Source of the DNA: Cerrena zonata
Taxonomy: Eukaryota > Basidiomycota > Agaricomycetes > Polyporales > Cerrenaceae
Assembly: GCA_038087015.1 (NCBI GenBank)
Contig: JASBNA010000002.1
Location: forward strand, 2,418,001-2,482,000
Length of the DNA: 64,000 nucleotides
Direction of reading: 5' to 3'
Shown here piece by piece: positions 22,752 through 34,944 of this stretch; the stretch's first letter is position 1, and each line of letters opens with the position of its first letter. The notes below the pieces were generated by a model. That model saw nothing but the letters and a program-made list of their open reading frames with translations, made no database searches and was not told the DNA's origin. A program made the position numbers and the translations under genes.

Positions 22752-25059
22752 TTACAGACCAGCTGCCGTCGGAACAAATGGACCATCCTGACACTTGAAT
22801 CCTACATCGGTAGAGATCTGGGATCCAAAAGCTCCGGTCAGCAAACGACCTCAAGCAAGTTTAGTCCAGATATTCACGCACCGTTGTAGAGTTACACATA
22901 ACATCGACTTCTGCACCAGTCACGGTCTTAGCGGAAATGTGCTTTGCGACAATGTTCGTTGCTAGAAAGAAGTAAGAATACACGAACAAACACAGTAACG
23001 ACGGAAAAACGTACCAGTCCCAGGGTAGAGGTCAAATATGGCGACTTCCTTGCCGGTAGCTTCGGGAACAGCATACCAGCATGGATCGCTGACACACGAA
23101 CCTTCAACATATCCAGGCGTACTACACAAGTTCAATCCGTTCAGTCTTCCGGGAATGGAGAGATAAAATTCAACTATGCGTACTCTAGAATAGTTCCCTT
23201 GAAGTTCTCAAAGAGGAAGTCTTGAACGCGCGTGTTATTGGTGCTCGTCGAGTTTGGTTTAGGACCCGTCTAGAACGGAAGTGTAAATAGACTTTTAGGT
23301 GTCTTTGGAATGGAATGGTTTACCCCTTGATCCCAGTAGCTACCGAGCACGTATTATAGTTAGTATGCAGAGCCTCGGACAGTCATGAAGAATGCTCACT
23401 TCTGAGTAATGTAAATCTGGTAGAAGGAATGACGTCAATAGGGGTATTCTTTAGGGGGTGTAACGTAACATACAGGGAATGGTACATTGTCGAATTGGAT
23501 GTTCCTCCAAGTAATGCTGCATGACACAGTTAGCAATTACGAATTTCTTGGGTTGATATTGCACTTGACATACTTCCTAGCGAGACCATTGCCTCCGGTC
23601 CAGCTCTTGAATCTGGCACCATAGAGCGAATCTTTCTGTTGGATTGTGAGTTTTGCAAATAGAAAAAGGCAACCAGAAATGTCATACCATCTGAACATTC
23701 TCAATTCTAACATCGCAGTTAGTGAGAGATCACACGAGTCACTATGTATAGCCACGCGCTCACAAAACATTCTGGACATCCGCCACTTGACCACCCTTGC
23801 CTAGGGAGCCAATAGAGAGCCCATGGCCACCTTCGCAGTAAGAGTCGCTGAGGGCGGACTTAAGGGGGAATTAAACATAGACGACAAATAGTGGGCTCAC
23901 CGGAATACGATATTCTTAGCACCGTTTCCAACTGTTAGACAGTCATCTCCGTTTTGGATATGGTTGTTCTCGAAGAGAAGGTCAGTGCCGCCGGCAGAGA
24001 ATCCTATTCAAAGTTCAGCTAAATAGCAGCATTTCCACCAGAAACGGGTTTGTTACCATCACTAGAGGAAGGTTAGTCAGGGAAGTCTTTAGAGAAAGTT
24101 TATCGACGCACGTATTGAATGGGAAGGACTGTCAACATTTAATTTTAGATTAGAACATAGTTCGATAGAATGAAATCGAAGACTTACATCAGTATCAGAG
24201 ACTGCAACGATTTTATTATTAAACGCATGTACGTTCGAAGAACCACTGGTTGAGAAACTCCACGCAATGGGCTATAAAATCGAAACTTAAGTCAATATTT
24301 CAATTTCGTAAATGTACCAGCAGGACATCTTACCTTCCACAATTTCATATCACGAATGACACCATTGGTTATTTTCTTGAACCCCCAACCATGCGGCCTG
24401 TTCACCTGCTGATTCGCATCCCACCACTGTATTCATGTAAAGACAGAACTCTATGATCAGGTGAAGATTCATTGTCATCAGTTGACGTACGGCTTGACCG
24501 TGACCATCGACCCAACCCGATCAGGGTCCTTCGAGCCACGCACAGTGACATTGTTGCCCCCGTTGAAGGTGAACCTAGTCAAACCGTGTTTAGGGATAGG
24601 CGCATGATGTTCGAAAGAATAAGAATACCATGACCCAGAAAGCTCTATATTTAGTTCAGCGTCAGGCGTGTCTCGTCTAGAAGAGTGTAGTTAGCACGTA
24701 CCGAGGAACCGACGAGATCTGGCGTAGAACGTTATACGGTCAATAATCCCCACTAACAGAGCTTTCGATGAATCACAACCTTACTTTGAATTGTAGGAAT
24801 ATCTTCTGGGTACGTAAGGTTGCCCTCAATCGCAACCTCAACATTGTTCAGAACGGGGAACGTGATGGGTGTGAAGATATTATAGGTCACGCCCTTCGAG
24901 AACAAGATGGTTGCGTTGGTAGTAATGTTGCCTGCCGCTAGTGCCGTGAGGAGTCCAGGTGTATCATCACCGCCGGCAGTGTGAGGAACCGGTGAATACG
25001 TTCCAACCCAACGCTTGATGAGCCACAGCCAAAGTTACGAGGGCTAAAGAGAGAGCCAT
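22752..25059 (-). CDS. GH28 pectinase (polygalacturonase-like) with micro-exons
   Basis: Secreted pectin-degrading glycosidase of the parallel beta-helix type, probably exo-acting. It begins with the signal peptide MALSLALVTLAVAHQALGW and is divided into more than ten exons. All four GH28 motifs are present: NTDGF, NGDDC, GGHGLSIGS and ARFKSW (the RIK position reads RFK). NTDGF is built from a 17 nt exon (24128-24112), a 5 nt exon (24061-24057) and the exon from 24003; all junctions are GT-AG and in frame. A 9 nt exon (starting at the CCAG|ATC acceptor near 24714) also fits near the N-terminus. One problem remains: between the signal peptide and the TAGGDDTPGLL segment (about 24960-25010) the frame changes with no usable intron, at a short AC repeat. 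This could be an indel in the assembly or an inactivating mutation. The C-terminus FVPTAAGL is normal for the family. Confidence 0.85.
24057..24061 (-). other. 5 nt micro-exon of the GH28 gene
   Basis: On the minus strand the bases read ...CCTCTAG|TGATG|GTAAC.... The 50 nt intron 24111-24062 lies before and the 53 nt intron 24056-24004 after. The five bases supply the last base of Thr, the complete Asp codon (GAT) and the first base of Gly in the NTDG motif. The frame closes exactly on both sides. That Asp is one of the conserved active-site residues of GH28. Confidence 0.75.
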
Positions 25060-26185
25060 TGCTGCTGCTGTTGCGGACACGTCAAACGTTGAGCAGCCTT
25101 TATATGAGGACCACGAAGAAGTGCTTACGACGTGGCCCGGGAGGCGGGTGGAGGAAAATAGAGCATACATTGACTCAGGTGATCGTAACATATGGTCGAA
25201 GCCCAAGTAACTTCGGACAAGAGTTGGTTGTCGTTGAGCCAACCGGCTACCACAGCCTAAATGCTGATTATAATGAACTGGGATCGGATCTGGTTGCTTG
25301 AATTTCGTGATTCAAAGCACGCAGTGTTTCAGTTTGACACGAAGTGTTTCTACATTTACTGGTAGGACTATCGAGCAGAATAAAGAGTATGTTTGGTCAA
25401 GAAGACCAGCCAGAAGCGGGCCGCAGACGGACCGCCAAGCCAACGAGCAGGTTATGAATAGCGAGGATCGACGTTGACGACGTTGACATCGTGTTGCCTG
25501 TTAGACTTCGGGTGCGATGGTCGATCTTTACCAATAACGTAGTTGAAATCCGCAAAAGGGACAGTTCTACTCGGTACAGTGCAAATATGACGTATGTCTC
25601 AAATATGTGTGCCTTGGCAATATCGACTGTGAAAGTGACCAGTGAAGAGCAAAAAGAGACTTGTTGAAATCCTCCTGACATCAGATATCATAATCCTGGG
25701 ATTGTGGAGCAGATAGCAATGAATGGCCATGGCCAAGCATGTGTATTATCCAGAAATACCAAGAAGATCCCACAGGGGCTTCCCGACCATGATACCGTGA
25801 TAGGTAAACTTCTACGTAGTTGGAAAGCATACATACTCGCTTTGCGGGGGGATATTCTGCAGTTTGCCAGTCAGCACAGGTGACTGAATGGGGCGGTTAT
25901 GGAGATGATGAGAGTTGGAGAACAAGGGAGGATGAGCGCTGTTGGACGGCATGGTGTGGCCGATTTAGGGCAGATGGTGTGTTCCGAGCCTCCACCCCCA
26001 CCTGGACCCCCTCGCGTTTGTCTGGCCGACATCAGTTCGCTTTTTTGTCGCTCGTTTGCTGTTCCACTCCTTTCGTTTCTCTTCCTCTTTTCTCTCTCTC
26101 CCCGTTCTTGTTTGTCAAAAGCCAACTCGACGCGGTTTTTCCTCCACCAAGAAAGAGCTAGAAACCTCTCGTCGTAGCAGAAACC
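25060..26185. promoter_or_regulatory. Divergent intergenic region, GH28 / CE4
   Basis: This 1.1 kb stretch separates two divergent secreted-enzyme genes. The last ~150 bp before 26186 are strongly C/T-rich (25990-26160), as is common just upstream of well expressed fungal genes. No coding exon is seen; open frames here are due to the pyrimidine bias. Confidence 0.45.
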
Positions 26186-28261
26186 ATGTTACCTCGACTC
26201 CTCCTCGCGGCCCTCCCATTCCTGGGCCTTGCCCTTGCTCAGGATGGTTCACTTTCCGGTCCCACCACCTCTGCAGATGCTGCCGGATATTCATGCGATC
26301 CAAGCAAATGTAAGCTGCCTAGCTGCAATTGTGCAAGCACCGACCCTCCTGGTGGTCTCTCGCCCGTATGTCTCACTTTGCATTGCTCACACGGTTGCGC
26401 CGTACTTATCTGTTTTACGCCGCCTTCAGGAAGATGTGCCTCAATTCCTTGTGTTCACCGCCGACGATGCCATCCAGAGCTACACTCTCGATTCGGTGAA
26501 CCAGTTCCTGGCCCACCGCAAGAACCCTAATGGCTGCCCCATCAAGATGACCTACTATACCTCCCTCAACTTTACGAACTATACCCTTGTCACTGACTGG
26601 TATGTGGCGGGTAACGAAATCGCTGATCATACGTACGTTTTTCGTTTCCTCCGTGCCAAGTGTTCGTATGAATAATCAATCGTTGCTTCTCAGCATGACG
26701 CACGTCGGTACGCCCTCCGCAGACGAGGTTAACGGTAACCTCATTGCTCTTAACGCCTTGGCTGGTATTCCTCTCGCCGACATCAAGGGTTTCCGTGCCC
26801 CGTTCCTGAACTACAGCGTCGACACCTTGAAGCTCCTCGCCAAATCTGGTTTCACATATGATTCATCTGCATCCGCTTCCCTTCCAGTTACCGATTCAGG
26901 AACCGATGCATACTGGCCGTATACTTTGGACAACGGAATGGCGAACGATTGTCTCGCTGTACCAGGTCTTTGCAAGGGCGAGCCGAAGCTGCCCGGATTC
27001 TGGGAAGTTCCCATGTACGCAACATTTGATACCAGAGGTGTTGCAGGTGTCCATTTGATGGACCCATGGCTGTACGTGCTTAAATTCTATATCAAATTCA
27101 ACTCGTCACACTAACTTTCCTTTCTAGTGATACCGCTGATTCGAACAACGCCGTGAACGATACCGCTACTTTGAACTTCTTGAAGAGTACTTTCACCGCT
27201 CACTACAGTGCCAAACGGTACGTTTACACTCCACATAATCAGTTGATAATGTATCTAACCTGTCAATAGTCAACCATTTGGTCTGTACACACACCCTATT
27301 CATTTATCGGTATGTATCTACCGACTATTTCTTCGCTCCATTAGTATTTACCGATAATTCATAGACCACGTACCCTGGTGTCAATGCGCCCAAGTCGACA
27401 ATCAGTATGATCAATAACTTCCTCGACTGGGCTCAGAATCAACAAAATGGTAAGCCTAGTCGCTTGCTAGCTCGACAGGTCTCTAATGTATCCTAAAGTG
27501 TGGATCGTCTCTACCGAGCAACTGCTCGCATGGGTTCAGAACCCCGTCCCCGTTTCTCAGCTCGACCAATTCGCACCTCTGAAGTGTTCGACTCCTCAAG
27601 TCGATCAGAAGATTTGTAACGGTATGCCGTCTAACGAGGAAGGCTTACTCGACCACTGCGCCTTCTCCGATTTCCCCTTCTACACCTGCGTGAGTCAATT
27701 CGCTATATCGTAATATCTCTGATAGTCCGATCCTGACACGTTTCCAGTACGGATGCCCCTCCGTAGAACCCTCGCCCGGCAACCCCAACCCTTCACAGTC
27801 AACCGACAACGGTCATCAAGCCCGTTTCCGACGTAAGTCTACCCCTCCACGTACAAATGCACATGTCCTAATGGTACTTCTTATGTCATAGTTCCTTCCA
27901 ACTGTTCAACACCCTTCTGGGACCCCATTAACGGCAAGTGTATCTGTACTTCAGATACCTGCGCCTTCCAAGACGACTCTCGTCCCATTGGAGTAAGTGT
28001 CATATTTTTACCGCTCTCCGGTCGTCTTACGATTTGTTTTCTCAATTCATTTACTAAACTTTCTTCTAGCCCAATGGCGCAAACCTTACCGGCGGAGGAA
28101 CCGGATCCGATACCTCTGCTGAAGCCTCGCAATCCAGCAACCCATACGTTCCATTCAACGGCAACGGCGCTATCTCAATGTCCACCGCTGCCTGGCCCGC
28201 TCTTTTCTTCAGCGTCATGGCCGTCCTTGTGGGCGCGTTCAGTGTGATCGCCCATTCATGA
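26186..28261 (+). CDS. Chitin-deacetylase-like CE4 protein, GPI-anchored
   Basis: Ten exons: 26186-26365, 26430-26632, 26694-27071, 27128-27217, 27270-27309, 27365-27449, 27499-27689, 27748-27832, then two more ending at 28261; all frames close. A signal peptide (MLPRLLLAALPFLGLALA) precedes a Cys-rich segment and a polysaccharide deacetylase domain. CE4 metal-site motifs: FTADDA (Asp-Asp), HTMTH (the two metal His, split by an intron), GFRAPF, and YTHPIHL. A second Cys-rich stretch follows (CSTPFWDPINGKCICTSDTC), then a Ser/Gly-rich spacer and a hydrophobic tail (WPALFFSVMAVLVGAFSV) typical of a GPI anchor signal. From family knowledge it would deacetylate chitin in the wall; the substrate is not proven by sequence. 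It appears intact. Confidence 0.9.
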
Positions 28262-29258
28262 AAAGGTTTTACGGTCTTCTCGGAATGAACTATCGGAGTG
28301 TGGTACCTTTGTAAGGTCGAGACACTCTCACGTATCGGACTGCATTGAAACAGACTATTTGCACGGACATTGATGGACTTCGTATTCACCCAACCCTATT
28401 TTCTCTCTGATGGATCCTCCCTCCCTCCTACGCAGCTCCAAACGTTCGCTTTTGCAAACGCTCATCCTCTCATTCGTTTTTTTTATCTACCTAGTGTCCT
28501 GTAATATCCTATCGCTTGGAGTAATGCGTCACCGCTGAGTTATTCAATTTATTTTACCCTCTTTGGATTGTCTGGTTGGCGTTGTGGTGACAAATACTTT
28601 CGCTCAAAGTCAGGTACTTATCTCCGCCTCGAGGCGAGGCAAGCCGACGTTTTTTGAAATGTTGAGATGATCAAATCCGAGGGATGACGGGATGGGTTGA
28701 TATGATGGTCAAAGTCTATTCCGGCTTTACGAAAGGATACAAATTGGGCGTGGAGGGGACTCCACCTAGGCACAGGGTATCTTTATGGTGAAGTATACAT
28801 ACTACTAGGACCTTTGGGATGAAGACGAGAACTACTCATAGATCCTCCGCATTGTGTTAGGGCTCATCTCTACTATCTTCTAGGTCCGGTTCCTTGACAT
28901 CCTCGGCGAACCTTACATCGTCAGACGCTGTGTATGGCATATCCAGAACTTAGAGTCGTGGTCGGACAAGAAACCGGTGACGACCGTAATCAATGGTGAG
29001 AACTAGTAGTAGTAAGAAAAGACGCGGGATGTTGGAGAAAGGTACATATACCGCATCCCGTCTACCCCAGGAGGAACTGATCCCCATGTTACCTTTCCCT
29101 ACAGATTCCAACTCTACGCAAAAGCACCTTCTGCCAGAATGACACGAGTGACAAGCGGCGCTGTTCCTTTGGTGGCTATCAACGCCCGTACGTTTCGAGC
29201 ATGACAACCCCTGCTTTCTTCGTGCTTCAGCTTGATTGATAGAAGGTGTATAGTTGAT
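28262..29258. other. Gene-free stretch, 1.0 kb
   Basis: This holds the CE4 3' end and the upstream region of the second DUF6533 gene, whose first coding exon may extend into this stretch. An open frame at 28950-29207 (minus) has no features that support it. Confidence 0.35.
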
Positions 29259-30854
29259 ATGGGCAAACGATCTAGGGGAGCAGCGATGGGGTTATTGTTT
29301 TATGATCATAGTAAGTTCATCTTTTAGCTGCGGCATAGAGACAATCTGATAGGGTTTTAGTGATTACTTTGGATCTTGAGGTATGCGGACCAATAATGCT
29401 ATTTTATCCGAACTTCTGTTCACTATATTTAGATCGAATTGGTATGGAGAACAAGCAAAAAACGCCCTGCATTCTATCTTTATCTTTTCGTACGTCAATA
29501 AGCTGCTCTCAATGTAACCTACGCTAATTCATTGGTTAGAATCGTTTCTTTTCGTTCTTTTTCTTGATATTCGATAGCAGTGCGTATCATTTTCAATGTC
29601 TCACGCATTTGAAATATATGATACTCAATACTGTCCCTGTCCAGTACCTCTCACCCGCGCTGGTACTAATACATCCCATGTACGTGACATTGTATATTTC
29701 CGGCGCTGTATGTTGCTGATATGATAAAATTGGCTGAAGGTGTAAGTTATTGTCCGTTTCGTTGCGACAGTGTACTAATCATTCTGTATAGCTGCGTCAT
29801 TTATTTGATGTGCGATGATCTTGTGTACGTCTCAGTTTTCTACTGCTGTGTTATCAGAAATTGTGCTAACGCACGAAACAGAACACTATTGACAACTCTG
29901 GCTGTACAAAGTCCGTGTACTCCATATTTGATTCAAGTTGGCGTGATCTGACTTTCGACATCGCCCAACAGTTATATTACAATTACGGGTGAGTTCCCTT
30001 CGTCAATCAGTTTAGTATGTCCCCACTTCATGAGTAACAGGTCTATGCTCTGTACGAACGGAGTCGCAAAATTCTAATACTCCTCCTCTCACTCTGTGCC
30101 ATCGAACTGGCGGTGATGGCCACCCTGGTCGCCTTAACTATCTCACACTTGGACCGTATGTTGCGTTCAACGTCATTGTTCATTCCTCGATACTCAATAA
30201 TGCCCCTGTTAGATATTCCAATTGCATCTACGGATACTGGTTGTTATTACCACGGTATCCTTAAAGTCTCCGCAATATTCTGGATCCCAGGGCTGGTTTA
30301 TGAACCGATACTCTTCCTCCTAGTAGCGTACAAAGCATGGCCTCTAAGTAAAGCAGAACAAGAAGAGCCGCGCATACCGTTGATTACTCGGATGGCGAGG
30401 GACAGGTACGATACTAACTAACATCTTGCGTAACATCTAATGTGCTTACAAGCTCGCTTCCCAGTCTACTATACTTCATAATGTAAGTTATCCTCCTCCA
30501 TTAAAATGATGGTTGTACTAACCATATCAATAGCTCGTTCGTTATTCTTCTCGCTAGCACGATCATCTGGGCTCGTGCCCCGACCTATATCAACATGGTG
30601 ATGCCGTAAGCCTATAGTTCCTGACATCATCATCCTTTCATGTTACTGACCTTTCTGTTAGTTGGTCGGCCGCGCTTCCATCTATTCTGGGTAGCAGATT
30701 GTTGTTGAACATGCGGGAAATCGTCTCACATCAAGGAAGCAGGTCGTATATATTGGAGACGTTTGGACCGAGCTCGACGATACCGATTGATCCAATATCG
30801 ACATCGGTATTTACTGATGAGTCTGAATTGTCGACCCTCCAAAACTCAACGTGA
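29259..30854 (+). CDS. DUF6533 multi-pass membrane protein (second copy)
   Basis: Multi-exon gene for a basidiomycete DUF6533 membrane protein. The recognisable N-terminal piece runs GLLFYDHI-ITLDLE-IELVWRTSKKRPAFYLY across three exons, matching the DUF6533 pattern. Later exons give KILILLLSLCAIELAVMATLVA, a GCYYHGI segment, an IPGLVYEPILFLLVAYKAW helix and IIFVLLASTIIWA, then a cytoplasmic tail with SYILETFGPSST. The ATG at 29259 is the first in frame with the domain; in this family a further upstream exon is common, so the N-terminus is uncertain. Function is unknown. It is related to, but clearly diverged from, the copy at 20260-21935. Confidence 0.7.
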
Positions 30855-31168
30855 TGATTAAACTGCGGAGATGACACTCCAGTATTTCAATCATTACTAC
30901 CATGTATGCAAACGCAATCCTATTGATCCATGTCGCAGTTATATTCACGGGGCAAGTGACGTGATTAGCAGAAACTACAATGCTTTGCCTTTCACCTTGC
31001 GACGCTTTACTACCTTCGGCGAGCCCTCGGTAGCTTTTTTTACTAGCCTCTTCTCACGCCTCTCCTCCTCGTCCCTTAGGAATCCCGGGTATGCCTTGCA
31101 TAAGAATCGCTGCCATTCAGTGTCATATTTTATACACTTCATGCAATAAACGCCAATTTCCTGTAGAA
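30855..31168. other. Gene-free stretch, 314 bp
   Basis: This is the convergent spacer between the DUF6533 stop (plus) and the DUF6697 gene stop (minus). Nothing is recognised in it. Confidence 0.4.
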
Positions 31169-32190
31169 CTACTTAGTATCATTTGCTGTAATACCAGCCT
31201 TAGTCGTGCACAATACCTCTTTGCCTGTGGAATATGCTGTCATAATGTCTTCGACCGATATCGCACTTCTGATACTACTGTCAAAATCCTTCTTTTTCAT
31301 AAGACGGTCAATATCCTTGGAGGTAGGGTTTTTTGTGAGTTTTCGTCGAAGATAGATACGAGTCACAACTGGCTTTCCCCAATCTCTATGTAAGATGTTT
31401 TTAGCCCAATTATTTTGCACCTAGAATGCAAAATATGTTCAATGTGGGGCTTTCATGGTAGATATATCACTCACTGCTGGTGATTGCATGGCATACTCCG
31501 TGGGCGAAAGTGAAGGAACCGGTATAAACATGTAGTCTCCCATATAACCCCATGTACGGTCCCCTTTCCAAGGTGTAAATACTTTGCAAACCCACGGTTC
31601 TTTCTTTGCGGTTGAAGACACGAAGAATAAGCCGGGAGCTCCAGGGACCACAGGCGCATGGGGGTTGTATTCCAAGTTGGGAAAGGCAAGTTTATCGATA
31701 CCATGTAGGTTTACTCTTTCCACATTGATGTCTGGAAATGTAGACATGGGGCTGCCACCATAGAGATAGGTCAGGTGCATTCGGGAGAATGTGAAATACC
31801 TGTCAACATGGTCAACCGGGTAAATTCCATCAGCCCCGACATTTTTCAAACGGTCCAGTACGGTAGAAAATTCGAATTGGGTATCTTTCTTGATTTTTGC
31901 TGCAGGCTACAAGATAAATTAGTGTTCGTGATAAGTAAGCTGAAGCGAAGAGTCGGGAGACCAGAGCAGACATTTATACAATGAGATTTGAGGTGTTGGA
32001 CCTCCGCTTCTCTATCATCTTCGATCCGGATAGATGGAGCTGCCTCTGAGTGCTCTACCGGAGCTGGTGCATCTGCAGGCTCGTTGCGACGTTTGCGTTT
32101 GAGTACTGGTCGTCTGCCCTGTTGATCCGTCAACGGAGGATCGAGACCGCGAGAAGCAGTGCCACGTTTGCCAATTACAGTGGATGACAT
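31169..32190 (-). CDS. DUF6697-type protein
   Basis: Three exons, 32190-31980, 31899-31475 and 31420-31169, give 295 residues with closed frames. The N-terminus is basic and Pro-rich (VLKRKRRNEP, possible nuclear signal). The conserved part reads FPNLEYNPHAPVVPGAPGLF, then TWGYMGDYMF and PSLSPTEYAMQSPAV, followed by WAKNILHRDWGK and LTKNPTSKDID. I recall this pattern from the mushroom-restricted family DUF6697; no function is known. The C-terminus is somewhat shorter than in relatives as I remember them: the usual closing segment after EDIMTAY is missing. Its upstream region carries copy A of a ~0.5 kb repeated sequence. Confidence 0.65.
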
Positions 32191-32220
32191 TTGACCTATT
32201 ATTAGGTTATTCTCGGTCTC

Positions 32221-32731
32221 GAGTAGTACTTTAGTGTTCTAACATACCGTATTGAAGGTGACGACGTACTGTTACTTCGTCAAACTGCTTGAACTCGTGT
32301 CTAGCATAAGGTATGCCACTGATATACCACGCACATCTCGTTTACGAAAGCGTGTCTCGGGTAACCCCACGTGATCGCGTTCCTCCAATTCGATCTCAAA
32401 CTGTATGCAAGTACTGGGAATACTTAAAGGCGTGTTCCAGCTCGGAAGGCGGAGCGTTTGTCTCTAGGGTAGAGGCTCATAGCTGAGTCTACCAAAGTCC
32501 CAAAAACAACTTGAACTTCAAACTTGAAGCTTTCCACTCGATCACTCACCCGATCATGATCACGACCTGCTAGTCAACAAAACCGGGTCAAGGGGCTACA
32601 TTAACATTCACCCCAAACCACCCCCACACTGTGAGCTGTTTTATACCCAAATAGCCCAAGACCATAAAAATTCAACGGCGCCAACGCTAGCGGAACCGGG
32701 AATGATTAATATTCTCTAGATCCTCCTGATT
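32221..32731. repeat. Copy A of a duplicated ~0.5 kb upstream sequence
   Basis: This segment is a diverged direct repeat of 34945-35505. Shared blocks in the same order include GAGTAGNACTTTAGTGTTCT, TATTGAAGGTGACGACGTAC, GTGTCTAGCATAA, ATGCCACTGATATACCAC, CCCCACGTGATCG, GGGTAGAGG.TCATAGCTGAG, ACCATAAAAATTCAA and TAGATCCTCCTGAT. It begins 31 bp upstream of the DUF6697 start, so it is that gene's promoter region. A palindromic CACGTG is kept in both copies. No terminal inverted repeats or coding content are seen. Confidence 0.85.
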
Positions 32732-32789
32732 ATCGAATTTAATAGTAGATAGATAATAACGCCGCAGAATAGGTATACAGGCTGAATCC

Positions 32790-34731
32790 CTACTTGTACT
32801 CCTCTAACTCCTCTTCGTTCATATCATCCAAGGGCCAGTTCGCCTCGGCCACGGCGTACGCCTCCTTTGTCGTCTCTTCGTCCTCCGCACATGCCTTCAA
32901 AATCCTCCGCTTCATCTCCTCACCGAATGCCTTGGCTGCCTCGTAGTGAGCGGCGGGCACCCAGGTCTCCCCCCCATAGCCGACATTCTCCCTCAGCCAC
33001 CTATCATTCCTGTCTACGTCCGCCAAAGCCTTATACAGCTTCTCCGCCGCGGCAATCTCCTCCTCTGTGAACACGACCGGACATGGTGTGCCATCCGTCG
33101 CAAAATCCTCCCAGTCAAGCACCAAATCTATCAGCGCATACAGCAACTTGATCGTCTCACCCTCCCACATAGCAGTTGCATGAATGAAGATGCGGCGGCG
33201 GAAAGGGTTTAACGGATAGACCAGACCCTTGTGGTGGATTCTGTTGTACACCGCTGTCCTCAGGTTGTAATGATAGTGAACAAGACGACGACGGAGGAGC
33301 TCCCTTTCTCGATCTCGGTCTTCCTCCGGTAGCTTGTCGAAGTCGTCTGGTAGTTTAGGCTTGACCATCTTTCGAGAGACCTCGTCCTCTTCATTCTGGA
33401 TAAATTCGTGCATACCGGCCTGGAGGAAGAGGGGCAGGACAGCAGTGTGCTGCCAGTCCAACACGCTCAGGATCTTCAAGCCAGAATCTGTCGAAACCCT
33501 GATATTGCTGTCGGAGAGGTCGGGGTGGCGGATGCAGAAAACGTTGAGGGATTCATCGTCTGGCACGAGCGAAGGCGCGAGACGGAGATAGCGACCAAGG
33601 TTCTTGACGTGGTCGGACGGTGTCTGCTTCTCGTATTTGTAGCACTCCCTTCGGAGGCGTGAGTAAGGTGCCCTCGGTGCGCCGAACTGATCGAGATAGG
33701 CGAGCTCTTTCTTGGCTCCCGTGACCAGCACCGATTTGGCATCTTTATCTATGGTCGTCGATTGGTAAAGAAGAGGTAGAAGAGACAAGAGAAGTGCGAC
33801 AGACATGGTCCTCGGAAAACATTCAGTTGTTCCCTTCGCCCATACCACAGCTGTATCGATGCATCAGGGCCTATACAGAATCGCTTATTCGCGATGCTTT
33901 CAACCTGGTCATCGAGTGGGATGCCCTCATTTCCCGACAGCTCCTTCAGGTCACTGGCGTAGTAAATGCTCCCGCCAGCGGGGAAAGAGATCGACATCAG
34001 ATTAGACTCGACCTTCACAAGCTGGTCTATCAGCAAGATAATTTCATCCTCCTTGAGACCAGACCATATCTCGCTCAAGTCGGTACCTTTCACGTACTCC
34101 ATTAGAATGTATTCCGTCTCGGCCTCGTTGTTCGACGTAAATGAATACGCGTAGACCTCGGGAATAGGGAGCCCCCTGGAACGAAGGAAGTCCATGGTAG
34201 CGACTTCACTGGCGACAGCGTACGCCTTGGGAACAAGGGGATACGGGATGCGTGCAACGAGCTGAAATCCGGAGTCCAGGGTAATGAGAAAGACACGGTT
34301 GAGGCCACCCTCTCCGAGCTTTCGAAAGTCGATGATCTGTTCAGTCTCACAGCCCATTGCCTTAGCAATGGTTTTGAAGAGTCCGGGGACGTCGAAGACG
34401 CGCCTGCGCTCTCGGAGGTGATAGGCTTCGTTGACGCTGAGTACGTCGCAATACGAGTTAGACAGAGACGAGACAAGATGCAGGAGACGTACAGGAAACG
34501 CCCGGAAGTATAGTTGAAGACTTCGTTCTCCAGATCCATCATAAGAGACTTTGGATCTATCCTATTGGAAAGTCGACCAGAAGGTAGTCGATTGAGCGTA
34601 GTGGTGGTGAGGTTCCTCGTGGAAAAGCAATTGAGCGAAGAGGGTAGACATCGAGGACGGAGTAGAGAAGAGGAAACCTCAGCTGCAAGGAGTCGTAGGG
34701 AGGGGAATTTCGAACAGCGAAGACGAAACAT
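32790..34731 (-). CDS. AIM9-like mitochondrial phosphotransferase (APH/kinase fold)
   Basis: Three exons, 34731-34493, 34436-33805 and 33748-32790, give 609 residues with closed frames. The N-terminus MFRLRCSKFPSLRLLAAEV, rich in Arg and Ser and lacking acids, is a likely mitochondrial presequence. The domain resembles the altered-inheritance-of-mitochondria protein 9 group: FNYTSGRFL, KLGEGGLNRVFL (Gly-rich loop), ARIPYPLVPK (candidate ATP-binding segment), EYVKGTDL (hinge), HPDLSDSNI (catalytic His-x-Asp...Asn) and VLDWQHT (metal-binding Asp). All catalytic positions are present, so it is probably an active small-molecule or protein kinase, substrate unknown. The C-terminus is acidic (DDMNEEELEEYK). 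An upstream in-frame start (34782) is possible but would weaken the presequence. Copy B of the repeat lies upstream. Confidence 0.85.
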
Positions 34732-34944
34732 ATAGTGGGAAGTGGGAATGACGACGAAACTATAGCTAGGTGCAGAATTCAACGTTTCCCGCGCGTTGCG
34801 CCGCCACTTGCCTCCAACGACGACCTCAAAGTTCGAACACGAATATCTCAGTAAGAACTTTGTCTACTCGCCTTGATCCATCTGTGGTTTATTTAGCTCG
34901 CTTTCCCACACAGAATACGACTTTGCTTTTTCCGTGATGGTCTT

